Positions 9,069-18,452 of a stretch of 64,000 bases of DNA are shown here, one piece after another. The position numbers were made by a program, and so were the translations under genes. Source of the stretch: Methylobacterium segetis (GTDB lineage Bacteria; Pseudomonadota; Alphaproteobacteria; Rhizobiales; Beijerinckiaceae). The stretch is from the NCBI RefSeq assembly GCF_004348265.1, contig NZ_SMNT01000001.1, positions 1-64,000 on the forward strand. The letters run 5' to 3'. The number at the start of each line of letters is the position of its first letter. Within the stretch, counting starts at the first letter, position 1. Below the pieces are notes generated by a model. That model saw nothing but the letters and a program-made list of their open reading frames with translations. It searched no databases and was not told the DNA's origin.

Positions 9069-9748
9069 GCCGCCGCCCCGCGGGCGCGCAGGGCGCCGTC
9101 GACCCGGTCGCGGAGGTCCCGCGCCCGCGCCTCGATGGATTCCGCGCCGAACAGGGCCGAGATGAGCGCGACGCCGTCGGCTCCCGCGGCGACGACGGCC
9201 GCCGCGTTGCTCGCGTCGATCCCCGCGATCGCGCCAACCGGAAGGGCGCTGCCGCGGGCGAGGCGCGCCCGGAAGGCGATGCGCTGGAACCCGTCGATGC
9301 CGACCGGAGGGTCGGGATTGTTCTTGCTCCGCGTCGCGAAGACCCCGCCGATACAGGCGTAATCCACCGGCAGGCGGTAGAGTTCGTCCGCCTGCGCCCC
9401 GGTCTTGAGCGTGATCCCGATGATCGACGAGGCGCCGAGGAGGCGTCGCGCGTCGGCCGGGTGCATGTCCGACTGGCCGAGATGCACACCCTCCGCCTCC
9501 GCGGCGAGGGCGAGGTCGACCCGGTCGTTGACGAGGAGCGGTGCCCTCCCGGCGACGGCGGCGCGGATGGCGCGGATGCGGGCGAGCGCGGCGCGCGCGT
9601 CCTCGATTCCCTTCTCGCGATATTGCAGAAGCGTGCAGCCGCCGGCGACGGCCTCGGCCGCCATCGCGGCAAGGCGGTTGCCGTCGCCGCCGCAGACATC
9701 CACGTCGAGGATGCCGTAGACGCGCAGATCGACGGTAGGGCCGGTCAT
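9065..9748 (-). CDS. thiE: thiamine phosphate synthase
   Basis: A 227-residue TIM-barrel enzyme that joins HMP-PP and the thiazole phosphate. Visible family features are LLQYREKG (pyrophosphate site), [20 protein letters not shown] and the glycine-rich [22 protein letters not shown]. The frame is open further up to 9826, but the ATG at 9748 begins right at the first strand of the barrel and fits family length, so I chose it. It precedes thiD in a two-gene operon. I found no TPP riboswitch in its leader. Confidence 0.9.
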   Translation of the reverse strand: MTGPTVDLRVYGILDVDVCGGDGNRLAAMAAEAVAGGCTLLQYREKGIEDARAALARIRAIRAAVAGRAPLLVNDRVDLALAAEAEGVHLGQSDMHPADARRLLGASSIIGITLKTGAQADELYRLPVDYACIGGVFATRSKNNPDPPVGIDGFQRIAFRARLARGSALPVGAIAGIDASNAAAVVAAGADGVALISALFGAESIEARARDLRDRVDGALRARGAAA

Positions 9749-10067
9749 GCCCGCCGTTCCGCCGCGCGGCAATGTCTCAGGCTTTGCGCCATCAGGTGGT
9801 GTCCCTGCGCGGAGTGTGTCCCGCATTCCGGGTTAGGCGCCCGCCGCGCCCATTGGCAAGGCCCTGTCCGTTCGGACAGCGTCACCGGTGTTCATCCCCC
9901 GCGCGATCGCGTCGGCGCGTTGACGCCGGGGTGCGATCTGCGGCTAAAGCAACGTGACGTCGCGCGGGGGTGGGCGGCCTCCCGCACGGCTTGCGGCGCG
10001 CCCGCTCGCCACGGGCGCGATCCTCGCTTCGAACCCGACGCCCTCGCAGAGGAGGTCACCCGCTGCC
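9749..10067. other. divergent intergenic region between thiE and the NadQ-like gene
   Basis: A 319-base stretch with no convincing gene. It must hold the promoters of thiE (minus) and the NadQ-like gene (plus). A perfect 7-base inverted repeat CTGTCCG-TT-CGGACAG sits at 9864-9879. A purine-rich Shine-Dalgarno (GAGGAGG) precedes the plus-strand start at 10068. The motifs of a TPP riboswitch were looked for and are not present in the right order. Confidence 0.5.
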
Positions 10068-11060
10068 ATGACGACGGCGGACACGCGCGCGAGCCTCGGT
10101 CCCCGGCCGGTCGCCAGCCCGTCCTCGGTGGGCCTCGTCGCGGTCATCGTGGCGGCGACGGAGGGCGAGCCGCGGGCGCTGACCGTGCAGGTACCGGGAC
10201 AGGCGGAGGGCCGCAGCGACGGCCTGCCCGCAGGCCCCCTCGTGCCGGAGCACGCCACCCTGGAGCGCGGCCTGCGCGCCTGGGTGGAGCGCCAGACGCA
10301 CCAGCGCCTCGGCTATGTCGAGCAGCTCTACACTTTCGGCGACCGCGACCGGCAGGGGGGAGGCTCGGAGGGCGTGCATTCGCTGTCGGTCGCCTACCTC
10401 GCCCTCGTGCGCGAGGTGCGGCCCGGCGGCCTCGCCGAGGCATCCTGGCGGAACTGGTATCGCTATCTGCCCTACGAGGATTTCCGGAACGGCCGTCCGA
10501 AGGCCCTCGACGCGATCGAGCCGAAGCTCCTCGCCTGGGCCGCGGAGGCGCCCGACGCGAAGTTGCGGCGCCTGCGCGAGGACCGCCTCGGTCTCACCTT
10601 CGGCCTCTGCGGCGGCTCCTGGAACGAGGAGCGCGTGCTGGAGCGCTACGAGCTTCTCTTCGAGGCGGGGCTGATCCCGGAGGCCAAGGGCAATGCCGGC
10701 GCGGCATTCCCCGGCGACCCGACCGGCGCGCCGATGGCCTTCGACCATCGCCGGGTGCTCGCGACGGCGATCGGCCGTCTGCGCGGCAAGATCAAGTACC
10801 GGCCGGTGGTGTTCGAGCTGATGCCGCCGACCTTCACCCTGTTCCAGCTTCAGCGCACCGTCGAGGCACTGGCGGGCACGCCGCTGCACAAGCAGAACTT
10901 CCGCCGCCTGGTCGCCCAGCAGGGCCTCGTCGAGGAGACGGAAGGGATCACGAGCGGCACCGCCGGGCGGCCGGCGAGGCTCGTCCGCTTCCGCCGGGAG
11001 GTTCTCCTCGAACGCCCCGCTCCGGGCCTGCGCCTGACGCCGTCGCGCCGTCCGGGCTGA
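10068..11060 (+). CDS. NadQ-like (COG4111) regulator of NAD biosynthesis
   Basis: A 330-residue protein. The N-terminal half (residues about 20-165) resembles a Nudix fold, with VGLVAVIVAATEGEPRAL at the start and no intact Nudix box. The C-terminal half has a winged-helix-like segment (FELMPPTFTLFQLQRTVEAL, then LHKQNFRRLV). I recognise this as the COG4111 family, proposed from comparative genomics to repress NAD synthesis genes in alphaproteobacteria under the name NadQ. The window also contains nadABC with paired palindromes in front (23016-23093), which fits. Binding has not been shown here. The ATG at 10068 has a GAGGAGG site. Confidence 0.7.
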   Translation: MTTADTRASLGPRPVASPSSVGLVAVIVAATEGEPRALTVQVPGQAEGRSDGLPAGPLVPEHATLERGLRAWVERQTHQRLGYVEQLYTFGDRDRQGGGSEGVHSLSVAYLALVREVRPGGLAEASWRNWYRYLPYEDFRNGRPKALDAIEPKLLAWAAEAPDAKLRRLREDRLGLTFGLCGGSWNEERVLERYELLFEAGLIPEAKGNAGAAFPGDPTGAPMAFDHRRVLATAIGRLRGKIKYRPVVFELMPPTFTLFQLQRTVEALAGTPLHKQNFRRLVAQQGLVEETEGITSGTAGRPARLVRFRREVLLERPAPGLRLTPSRRPG

Positions 11061-11125
11061 TTGCCGCCCGACTTGTCCGCCTCACCGGTCCCCTCGCGTT
11101 GGGCAGGGTGACGGCGTGAGGCTCC

Positions 11126-13336
11126 CTACCCCGCCGCCGCCACGGCCGTTCCCTGGGTCGCCCCGCCGCGCCGCTCGAGCAGCCCGGGCGGCGGCACCGG
11201 CGCCTCGATGGTGCAGACGACGCCCGTCGGCGCGAACAGGAGCTGGACCTCCCCGGCGAGTTCCCGGGCGAGGCTGCGCTCGATCAGGCGCGAGCCGAAG
11301 CCGGTGCGGGTCGGCTGCGTCACCGGCGGTCCACCGGTCTCGGTCCAGCGCAGGAACAGCCGCGTCTCCCCCTCCTCCCGCTGCACGGACCACGCGATCG
11401 CCACGGTGCCGCCCTCCCGCGAGAGCGCGCCGTATTTCACGGCGTTGGTGCCCAGCTCGTGCAGAGCCATGGCGATGGAGAGGGCGAGGCGCGGCGGCAG
11501 GCGCAGGGCCGGTCCGGAGACGTTGAAGCGCGAGCGCCCTTCCGCCACGTCGAGGGGGCGGATCGCGTCGGCGACGACGGTCCCGAGCTCCGCGCCCTCC
11601 CAGCTCTCGCGGGTCAGCACGTCGTGCACGCGGGCGAGGGCGAGGAGGCGCGCCTCGAAGGCGGCACGGGCGGCGCTCGCCTCCTCGCCCTCCAGGCGCC
11701 GCAGCGACTGCCCGGCGATCGATTGCACGGTCGCGAGCGTGTTCTTCACCCGGTGGTTCAATTCGTGGATGAGGAGGATTAGGTGCTCCTCGGCGAGCTT
11801 CGCGTCGGTGATGTCGACGTTGCAGCCCGTGTAGCCGAGGAAGGTGCCGGCATCGTTGAGGCGCGGCACCCCCTCGCAGCGCAGCCACCGCACGGTGCCC
11901 TCCCCGTCGATCACCCGGACTTCCGTCCGGAAAGGCGCGCGCGCCTCGAAGGCCTCGTTGAAGGCCGCCGAGAAAGTCTCAAGATCGTCCGGGTAGATGA
12001 TCCGCTTCCAGCCCTCGTCCTCCAGTTCGGCCGCCGGCATGCCGAACAGGTGGTCGAAATGCATGTTGGCGAAGGTGACGTTCGAGGCCTCGTCCGTCAT
12101 CCAGATCAGCGCCGGAGCGGAATCGGCCATGTGGCGGAAGCGCGCCTCGCTCTCGCGCAGGTCCGAGAGGCCGCGCCGCGTCTCCGCCAGAGCCCGGTCG
12201 CGTTCCTCCTCGCGAGTCCGGATGCGCAGCGACGCGTCGGCGAGCACGTCGGCGAGGAGGCGGATCTCGTGGACGGGCGAGGCGATGCGCGGAATGGCCT
12301 CGCCGCGGGCGAGGGCCGGGCCGGAGGCGGCGAGCTGGCGCAAGGGTCGAGAGACCCGCGACCAGAGGTTGACGGCGAGCGCCGAGGAGGTGGCGAGGAC
12401 GAGCAGACCGAAGCCCCCGAAGGCCCAGATCCAGCGCCGAAGCCGCGCGTCGACCAAGGATTGCGGGATGCTCGCCGCCACCGTCCAGCCGGTCAGCCGC
12501 GAGCGCGCCTCCACCACGATCACGGGCCGCTGCTCCCGGTCCTTGCCCTCCCAGACGCCCGGCGTGTCGGTCTGGGTCTCGCGCAGGGAGTTCAGGCGGG
12601 GGCGGCCGACGAGCGACTCGTTCTCCGGCAGCCTCGCCAGGATGGTCGTGTCCCGGTCGGAGATGCCCGTCGTCCAGCCGTCGACCACCTCCCGCGCCAG
12701 GATCGCCTGCAGGCGGGAGACGGGCGCGTTGAAGCTGAGGATGTAGGTCACCTCGCCCTCGACGAGCACCGGCACGGCGACCGCGTAGGTAGCCAGCGCC
12801 GCACTCGCACCCGGGATCAAGCCGGAGACCATCGCCCGCTGGGAGCCGGAGGCGATCTCCCGGTCGAAGGGGAGCGTGGAGAGTGGCAGCGTGGCATTGC
12901 GCTTCAGGCCGGTATTGACGACCTGCTGCCCGTCCGGCTTGCGCAGGACGATGTCGAGATCGATCGCGTCCCGTACGAGGCGGGCCTGCGCGTCGAACGC
13001 CTCGAACTCGCCGTCCTTCAGGCGCGGCGAGGTCGCGAGCGTCTGCAGCACGGAGACGAGGCCGGCCGTGTCGCGGTCGATCGAGAGGGCGATGCCGCGC
13101 ACGTTCTCCCGCGCATCCTGCTCGAAGCGGGCGCGCTCGGCCGCGGCGTAGCGCATCAGGAGGATCGCGGTGAAGATCAGCCCTGGCCCGATCAGGGCGA
13201 TGACGAGGGCGACGAGGTAGACCTGCGTCGAGAATCCGCGATGGATCAGCCGGTCGAGGAACCGGCGCAGCCGGGAGGGCGGGCGCGCCTCGACGGCACC
13301 GGCCGGGTGGGTCGCGGTGTCGAGATCCGGCCTCAC
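11126..13336 (-). CDS. membrane sensor histidine kinase, HWE family
   Basis: A 736-residue protein. Residues about 38-65 are a membrane span, about 66-300 a periplasmic Cache-like sensor, about 305-330 a second span followed by a HAMP-like linker, about 395-515 a PAS domain, and 520-736 the kinase. The phosphoacceptor is in HELNHRVKNTLA and the ATP-binding domain carries LHELGTNAVKYGALS and RWTETGGP, the hallmarks of HWE/HisKA_2 kinases. These often feed the general stress response or light signalling. No response regulator is adjacent, so the partner is unknown. Confidence 0.88.
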   Translation of the reverse strand: MRPDLDTATHPAGAVEARPPSRLRRFLDRLIHRGFSTQVYLVALVIALIGPGLIFTAILLMRYAAAERARFEQDARENVRGIALSIDRDTAGLVSVLQTLATSPRLKDGEFEAFDAQARLVRDAIDLDIVLRKPDGQQVVNTGLKRNATLPLSTLPFDREIASGSQRAMVSGLIPGASAALATYAVAVPVLVEGEVTYILSFNAPVSRLQAILAREVVDGWTTGISDRDTTILARLPENESLVGRPRLNSLRETQTDTPGVWEGKDREQRPVIVVEARSRLTGWTVAASIPQSLVDARLRRWIWAFGGFGLLVLATSSALAVNLWSRVSRPLRQLAASGPALARGEAIPRIASPVHEIRLLADVLADASLRIRTREEERDRALAETRRGLSDLRESEARFRHMADSAPALIWMTDEASNVTFANMHFDHLFGMPAAELEDEGWKRIIYPDDLETFSAAFNEAFEARAPFRTEVRVIDGEGTVRWLRCEGVPRLNDAGTFLGYTGCNVDITDAKLAEEHLILLIHELNHRVKNTLATVQSIAGQSLRRLEGEEASAARAAFEARLLALARVHDVLTRESWEGAELGTVVADAIRPLDVAEGRSRFNVSGPALRLPPRLALSIAMALHELGTNAVKYGALSREGGTVAIAWSVQREEGETRLFLRWTETGGPPVTQPTRTGFGSRLIERSLARELAGEVQLLFAPTGVVCTIEAPVPPPGLLERRGGATQGTAVAAAG

Positions 13337-13391
13337 GCCGAGGCCCCGCCGATGGCGATCGGCGCGCTCACCAGCCGCTGTCGGTGATCGG

Positions 13392-13694
13392 TCATGGGCG
13401 GTCGATATGGCCGAGATCGCGCGACGGGTCGAGCCGGTCCCGCACGCGCTGCTTCAGGATCTTGACGTCGGGGAACCCGCCATCGCGCTTGCGCTCCCAG
13501 ATCGCGTCCTTGTCCACCGCGATCTCGAACACGCCCCCGGTGCCGGGCACCAGAGCCACCTCCCCGAGATCGTCCCGGAAGGTCGAGAGCAGCTCCTGAG
13601 CCATCCATGCAGACCGCAACAGCCAGTTGCACTGCGTGCAGTAGGTGATGGCGACGCGCGGCTTCGCGACCGGTATTTCGGGCGTTCCGTCCAT
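13392..13694 (-). CDS. SelT/SelW/SelH family (Rdx-type) protein
   Basis: A 100-residue protein with a CxxC redox motif in VAITYCTQCNWLLR close to the N-terminus. The family has a thioredoxin-like fold. Eukaryotic members carry selenocysteine at the second position; here both are Cys. The segment LVPGTGGVFEI is also typical. I placed the start at the ATG at 13694, because the open frame upstream is low-complexity Arg/Pro-rich sequence with no family similarity. Confidence 0.85.
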   Translation of the reverse strand: MDGTPEIPVAKPRVAITYCTQCNWLLRSAWMAQELLSTFRDDLGEVALVPGTGGVFEIAVDKDAIWERKRDGGFPDVKILKQRVRDRLDPSRDLGHIDRP

Positions 13695-13785
13695 GTGGCG
13701 CACAGCGCACCGCCGCCGACGCATTGTCAACCGCTCAAGCCGCCGCCCCCCGCGCGCGGCGCCGAGCCTCCGGCACCCGGTACGG

Positions 13786-14541
13786 TCAGAGCAGGCGGGC
13801 GGGCGGCTCCGTGCCGGGGCGCTCGGCGCGCAACGCCTGCTGGCGGCGGGCGGTGAAGCGCACATCCGCGTCGAAGCCGCCGCGCGTCAGCACCCAGGCG
13901 AGGAAATCGTCGCTCATCGTGTCCCAGCGCCGGCCGCGATGCTCGCCGAAGGTGACGCGCGGCAACAGGGCCGGCTCCCGCGTCCAGGCGAGAAGCGTCT
14001 CGAGCGGCGCCTCGCGCAGCATCTCGCGCAGGAGGTGGGCCGTCACGTAGGCGTCGGGGCCGGCGCGGTGCGCGGGCAGCCCGGCCCTGCGGTCGAGCCC
14101 CTCCGGCCGGCGGGCATAGCGCAACGCCTGATTGGCGTGCGAGGGTTCGTCCGGCCACAGGCGCAGGGCGCATTTGTAGGTGCAGATCCAGGGGCGGCGG
14201 CCGGTCAGCGCGTCCCGGCACCAGCGCCGCTCGAAGGCGGCGCGATGCGCGGCCAGCGCCGCGAGCGGGCGGCCCGGGGGCTGCAGCACCGCCGGCGCCA
14301 CGGCGAGCCAGGTCGGCGCGCCCGCCACGTCCCCGTCGAGGATGTGATGCACCGCCTGCGTGCGGGCCGGGATCGGCCGCTCCGGATCGACGAAGCGGGC
14401 GCCGCGCTCCGCGCCGATCCGCCACGTCCCATCGCTCCCCTCGACATCCTGCCAGCCGATCTCGACGACACCGTCGGTGCCGGCGCGTCCGCCGGTGGTC
14501 TCGAGGTCGACGACGCGGATGACGAGGTGGTCGGCGGGCAT
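13786..14541 (-). CDS. DEDD-type 3'-5' exonuclease with ExoX-like C-terminal domain
   Basis: A 251-residue protein. The N-terminal exonuclease domain starts with IRVVDLETTGG (first Asp and Glu of the DEDD set) and has AHRAAFERR and later GPDAYVTAHLL as the other metal-site regions. The end, FGEHRGRRWDTMSDDFLAWVL, matches the small C-terminal domain seen after ExoX-like exonucleases. It probably trims DNA or RNA ends, but the exact substrate is not clear. It lies alone on the minus strand, about 90 bases upstream of the SelW-like gene. Confidence 0.85.
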   Translation of the reverse strand: MPADHLVIRVVDLETTGGRAGTDGVVEIGWQDVEGSDGTWRIGAERGARFVDPERPIPARTQAVHHILDGDVAGAPTWLAVAPAVLQPPGRPLAALAAHRAAFERRWCRDALTGRRPWICTYKCALRLWPDEPSHANQALRYARRPEGLDRRAGLPAHRAGPDAYVTAHLLREMLREAPLETLLAWTREPALLPRVTFGEHRGRRWDTMSDDFLAWVLTRGGFDADVRFTARRQQALRAERPGTEPPARLL

Positions 14542-14670
14542 CTACGCCGATATGGCGCCGGGCCGCCCGGGTGGAAACCGCGCGGCCTTTTCGAGCGCTC
14601 CGCGATGCCTATCTGTCGCAGGGGCGCCAAGGCCAAGCTCGGCCTCGCGACCGCTTCAGGGAGACCCGTG

Positions 14671-15306
14671 ATGACGTCAGGCTCGATCGGCGAGGCGCCG
14701 GCCCGCACCCCCGTCCTCGCCCGGCTCCTCGGGGCGCTCGTCGCGATCCTGTTCGCGACCTGTCTTTCCGGCTGCGGCGCGATCAACCGGGTGCCGACCC
14801 TCCAGGAGCAGGCGAAATCCGCCTGGAGCGAGGTCCAGAACCAGTATCAGCGGCGGGCCGACTTGATCCCGAACCTCGTCGAGACAGTGAAGGGCTACGC
14901 GCAGCAGGAGAAGGACGTGCTCACCGGCGTCGTCGAGGCGCGGGCGAAGGCGACGAGCGTGAAGGTCGATGCCGCGACGGTGAGCGATCCGCAGAAGTTC
15001 AAGGAATTCCAGGACGCGCAGAACCAGCTCTCCGGCGCGCTCGGGCGCCTGCTCGTCACCGTCGAGCGCTATCCGGACCTGAAATCGAACCAGAACTTCC
15101 TCGCCCTGCAATCGCAGCTGGAGGGCACCGAGAACCGGATCGCCGTGGCGAGGCGCGACTACATCCAGGCCGTGCAGGCCTACAACACCGAGGTCCGCAC
15201 GATCCCCGGCCGCTGGATCGCGGCGTTCCTCTACCCCGACGCGAAGCCCATGGAGACCTTCACGGCGACGCCGAACGCGGAGCGTCCGCCGAACGTGAAG
15301 TTCTAG
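14671..15306 (+). CDS. LemA family protein
   Basis: A 211-residue protein with an N-terminal hydrophobic segment (about residues 16-38) ending in LSGCGA, which could be a lipobox, followed by the LemA helical bundle (QYQRRADLIPNLVETVKGYAQQEKDVL is the hallmark region). LemA proteins are membrane-attached and of unclear function, but are regularly found next to TPM-domain proteins, as here. The ATG at 14671 is preceded by a GTG at 14668. The frame is open much further upstream only because of the GC content. Confidence 0.9.
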   Translation: MTSGSIGEAPARTPVLARLLGALVAILFATCLSGCGAINRVPTLQEQAKSAWSEVQNQYQRRADLIPNLVETVKGYAQQEKDVLTGVVEARAKATSVKVDAATVSDPQKFKEFQDAQNQLSGALGRLLVTVERYPDLKSNQNFLALQSQLEGTENRIAVARRDYIQAVQAYNTEVRTIPGRWIAAFLYPDAKPMETFTATPNAERPPNVKF

Positions 15307-15316
15307 GGAGGCAACG

Positions 15317-16090
15317 GTGTCGAGGCTGGCGCGCGGGCTCGCCGCCTGCCTCCTCCTGATCGTTGGCCTGCCGCTTGCCGGGTGGGCCGCGCTCGCCGCC
15401 GAGCCGGTCTTTCCGCCGCTCACGGGGCGGGTGGTGGACGCGGCCGGCATCCTGAAGCCCGACGAGCGTGCCGCCCTCGAGGCCAAGCTCAAGGGCTACG
15501 AGGACAAGACCTCCGATCAGGTCGTGGTCGCGACCGTGCCGAGCCTGCAGGGCTACACCGTCGAGGATTTCGGGAACCGCCTCTTCCGTGCCTGGGCGCT
15601 CGGCCAGAAGGCGGGCAATAACGGTGCCCTGCTTCTCGTCGCGCCGACCGAGCGCAAGGTCCGCATCGAGGTCGGCTACGGCCTCGAAGGCGCGCTCACC
15701 GATGCCCTCTCGAAGGTGATCATCACCACGGCGATCGCCCCGCGCTTCAAGGCCGGGGACTTCGCCGGCGGCATCGGTGCGGGCGTCGATGCGATGCTGT
15801 CGATCCTGTCCGGCGACGCGGAGGCGTGGCACCGGCGGGCGGAGGTGCGGAACGACGAGACGGGCGCTGCCGATGTCGTGATCTTCGTCGTGATCATCCT
15901 CGTCATCGTGCTCCTGTTCTGGAGCATGGGGCGGGCGCAGCGCGGCCGTGGCGGCTTCGTCGTCCTTCCCGGACCGGGGCCGGGCGGGTTCGGCGGAGGC
16001 TGGAGCGGCGGCGTATCGGGGGATTCCGGCGGCGGATTCTCCGGCGGCGGCGGCTCCTCGGGGGGCGGAGGTGCATCCGGTGACTGGTAG
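15317..16090 (+). CDS. TPM domain protein (YgcG family)
   Basis: A 257-residue protein. It has a signal peptide (to about residue 30), then the TPM phosphatase-like domain (residues about 35-165; TGRVVDAAGILKPDE and VRIEVGYGLEGALTD are typical), one membrane span (IFVVIILVIVLLFW) and a Gly/Ser-rich tail ending in GGGGASGDW. The same layout is seen in YgcG-type proteins encoded after lemA. The start is a GTG, 11 bases after lemA. The catalytic role of TPM domains in bacteria is not settled. Confidence 0.88.
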   Translation: MSRLARGLAACLLLIVGLPLAGWAALAAEPVFPPLTGRVVDAAGILKPDERAALEAKLKGYEDKTSDQVVVATVPSLQGYTVEDFGNRLFRAWALGQKAGNNGALLLVAPTERKVRIEVGYGLEGALTDALSKVIITTAIAPRFKAGDFAGGIGAGVDAMLSILSGDAEAWHRRAEVRNDETGAADVVIFVVIILVIVLLFWSMGRAQRGRGGFVVLPGPGPGGFGGGWSGGVSGDSGGGFSGGGGSSGGGGASGDW

Positions 16091-16712
16091 GGTGACACGG
16101 TCGCTCTCGCCCGAGGCGCTGGCGCGCATCGCGGAGGCGGTCGGCGAGGCCGAGAGCCGCACCGCGGGCGAAATCGTCGTGATGGTGAGCGCGCGCGCCG
16201 GGCTCTACCGGTCGCCGGTCCTGCTGGCGGCGCTCATCGCCGCGCTCGCGGCGCCCTGGCCCCTGATCGCCCTGACCGGTTGGAGCGCGGCCGGGATCGC
16301 CCTGGCGCAGGCCGCCCTCGCCCTCGCGATCCTCGCGCTCGGTGCGAGCGAGGCCCTGCGTCTTCGCCTCGTGCCTGCGCGGGCGAAGCGGGCGCGCGCC
16401 CGCGAGGCGGCGCGGCGCGGCTTCCGACAGCGGGGTCTCACCCGCACCCGGGGCCGGACGGGCGTACTGATCCACCTCGCCCTCGCCGAGCAGCACGCGG
16501 AGATCGTCGCGGATGCCGGTGTCCTGCGCGCGGTGGCACCCGGGACCTGGGACGCCACCATCGCCGCGCTCCTCGACGCGCTGCGGCGCGACGAGATCGA
16601 GGCCGGTCTCATCGGTGCCGTCCGCTCGGTCGGCGCCATCCTTGCCGAGGCCTGCCCCCGAAGCGCGGACGACATCGACGAATTGCCGAACCGCGTGATC
16701 GTCAGCGAGTGA
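16071..16712 (+). CDS. second TPM domain protein (COG3762-like)
   Basis: A TPM-type membrane protein of about 213 residues that completes the lemA-TPM-TPM set. After LSPEALARIAEAVGEAESRTAGEIVVMV it has a pair of hydrophobic helices (about residues 50-95) and then the second part of the TPM domain, with GVLIHLALAEQHAEIVADAGV. The start is uncertain: GTG codons at 16071, 16080 and 16092 are possible. All overlap or adjoin the end of the previous gene, and 16071 has the best purine-rich leader. Confidence 0.75.
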   Translation: MHPVTGRVTRSLSPEALARIAEAVGEAESRTAGEIVVMVSARAGLYRSPVLLAALIAALAAPWPLIALTGWSAAGIALAQAALALAILALGASEALRLRLVPARAKRARAREAARRGFRQRGLTRTRGRTGVLIHLALAEQHAEIVADAGVLRAVAPGTWDATIAALLDALRRDEIEAGLIGAVRSVGAILAEACPRSADDIDELPNRVIVSE

Positions 16713-16762
16713 GGTGCGACGCGGAAACCCGCCCCGCCGCCGCGGAGCCGAGAGCCGCCCGG

Positions 16763-17791
16763 TCAGCCGCCCGTGACGCTCATGTGGCGCGGCACCGCGG
16801 GCTTCGCCCGCTCGATGACGAAGTCGTGCCCCTTCGGCTTGCGCGTGATGGCCTCGAGGATCGCCTGCGTCACGAGATCGTCCTCCGGCGAGGCGCGCAG
16901 AGCCGCGCGGAGATCGGCCGCGTCCTCCTGGCCGAGGCACATATAGAGTTTGCCGGTGCAGGTCAGGCGCACCCGATTGCAACTCTCGCAGAAGTTGTGA
17001 GTGAGCGGCGTGATGAAGCCGAGCCGCCCGCCCGTCTCCGCGACGCGCACGTAGCGGGCCGGGCCACCGGTGCGGTCGGGCAGAGGCGTGAGCGTGTAGC
17101 GGGATTCGAGCCGGGCCCGCGCCACGGACAGGGGAAGGAACTGGTCCGTCCGGTCCCCCTCGATCTCACCGAGGGGCATGACCTCGATCAGCGTCATGTC
17201 CATGCCGTCGCCATGCGCCCAGGCGATCATGTCGGCGATCTCGTCCTCGTTGACGCCCTTCAGCGCCACCGCGTTGATCTTCACCTTGATCCCGGCGCGG
17301 CGCGCCTCGGCGATGCCGTCGAGAACCACCTTCAGATCGCCCCGCCGCGTGACCGCCCGGAACTTGTCGGGGTCCAGCGTGTCGAGGGAGACGTTCACGC
17401 GGCGCACGCCGAGATCGGCGAGCTCATGGGCGAAGCGGCCGAGCTGCGTGCCGTTCGTGGTCAGCGTCAGCTCGTCGAGGGCGCCCGTTCCGAGATGGCG
17501 CGACAGGCGATGGAACAGGTGCATGATGTCGCGCCGCACCAGCGGCTCGCCGCCGGTGATGCGCAGCTTGCGCACGCCGCGATCGATGAAGACGCCGCAG
17601 ACCCGGTCGAGCTCCTCCAGCGTCAGCAGATCCCGCTTGGGGAGGAACTGCATCTCCTCGGCCATGCAATAGACGCAGCGCAGGTCGCAGCGATCGGTCA
17701 CGGAAATGCGCAGGTAGGTGATGGCGCGCTGGAACGGATCGATCAGCGGAGCGACGGCAGGTGCGGACGCGTCGGTGCGGGGACCCCACAT
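16763..17791 (-). CDS. moaA: GTP 3',8-cyclase (molybdenum cofactor synthesis)
   Basis: A 342-residue radical-SAM enzyme. The SAM cluster is CDLRCVYC (CxxxCxxC) near residue 33, the second cluster is in the C-terminal [21 protein letters not shown] region, and the protein ends in Gly-Gly as MoaA should. It turns GTP into cyclic pyranopterin precursor. Moco made here would serve the PaoC-type oxidoreductase and both sulfite-oxidising enzymes of this window. The ATG at 17791 fits family length; the frame continues to another ATG at 17851. Confidence 0.93.
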   Translation of the reverse strand: MWGPRTDASAPAVAPLIDPFQRAITYLRISVTDRCDLRCVYCMAEEMQFLPKRDLLTLEELDRVCGVFIDRGVRKLRITGGEPLVRRDIMHLFHRLSRHLGTGALDELTLTTNGTQLGRFAHELADLGVRRVNVSLDTLDPDKFRAVTRRGDLKVVLDGIAEARRAGIKVKINAVALKGVNEDEIADMIAWAHGDGMDMTLIEVMPLGEIEGDRTDQFLPLSVARARLESRYTLTPLPDRTGGPARYVRVAETGGRLGFITPLTHNFCESCNRVRLTCTGKLYMCLGQEDAADLRAALRASPEDDLVTQAILEAITRKPKGHDFVIERAKPAVPRHMSVTGG

Positions 17792-17941
17792 ACGGGACTC
17801 GAGGCTCTGCTGGGACGGGATTTCGGCTTCGTGCCGTGGCGAACCTAACATGTCCTGGCATATGAGGTCTCGCGCGTTTGCGAGCAAGCGCGCGGATTGT
17901 GGACGCAGGGCCGGCCGAGCGGGCTGGCGAGGAGCGATGCG

Positions 17942-18361
17942 ATGAGCACGGAAATCTGGCCGACCGAGATCCGCCTCGCCGCAGACCGGCGCAGCCTCGA
18001 CGTCGCCTTCGACGACGGCGCGCGCTTCGCGCTGCCCGCCGAGTACCTGCGCGTGAACAGCCCTTCGGCCGAGGTGCAGGGCCACTCGCCCGCCGAGCGC
18101 AAGGTGATCGGCGGCAAGCGCAACGTGATGATCCTGGCGGTGGAGGCGATCGGCAATTACGCCGTCAAGCTGCGCTTCGACGACATGCACGACACCGGGA
18201 TCTACGGCTGGGACTATCTCCACCGGCTCGGCCGGGAGCACGAGCCGCGCTGGGCGACCTACCTCGCCGAACTCGCGGCCCGCGGCCTCGACCGGGACAG
18301 CACCCGGTCCGCGACGGCCCCGGCGGCGGGCAGTTGCGGAAGCGGCTGCGGCTGCCACTGA
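17942..18361 (+). CDS. DUF971 domain protein
   Basis: A 139-residue protein with the DUF971 fold ([60 protein letters not shown]). The same domain forms the N-terminus of gamma-butyrobetaine hydroxylase and is found alone near Fe-S or Moco genes. The tail ends in a Cys/Gly motif CGSGCGCH that could bind metal. It diverges from moaA with about 150 bases between the starts. Confidence 0.85.
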   Translation: MSTEIWPTEIRLAADRRSLDVAFDDGARFALPAEYLRVNSPSAEVQGHSPAERKVIGGKRNVMILAVEAIGNYAVKLRFDDMHDTGIYGWDYLHRLGREHEPRWATYLAELAARGLDRDSTRSATAPAAGSCGSGCGCH

Positions 18362-18403
18362 CGCGGGTCGCCGGCGGGTTCCGGCACGGTCCGAAACGGC
18401 GAA

Positions 18404-18425
18404 GGGCCGGCGTCTCCGCCGGCCC
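18404..18425. terminator. hairpin between convergent DUF971 and L,D-transpeptidase genes
   Basis: GGGCCGGCG, a four-base loop TCTC, and the exact complement CGCCGGCCC form a 9-bp stem. On the plus strand it is followed by a weak T-rich tail. It lies 43 bases after the DUF971 stop and 28 bases after the stop of the opposing gene. Confidence 0.65.
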
Positions 18426-18452
18426 CTGCTTTGCGTGAATGATCCCGAGCGC

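Noticed and set aside
7458..9362. Long plus-strand open frame opposite the XRE-cupin and thiD genes
   Set aside because: The minus-strand genes have intact family motifs, while the plus-strand product is charged low-complexity sequence.
9749..9960. TPP riboswitch in front of thiE
   Set aside because: CTGAGA and ACCTGAT both occur on the thiE strand, but in the reverse of the required order, and the P4/P5 and closing elements are missing.
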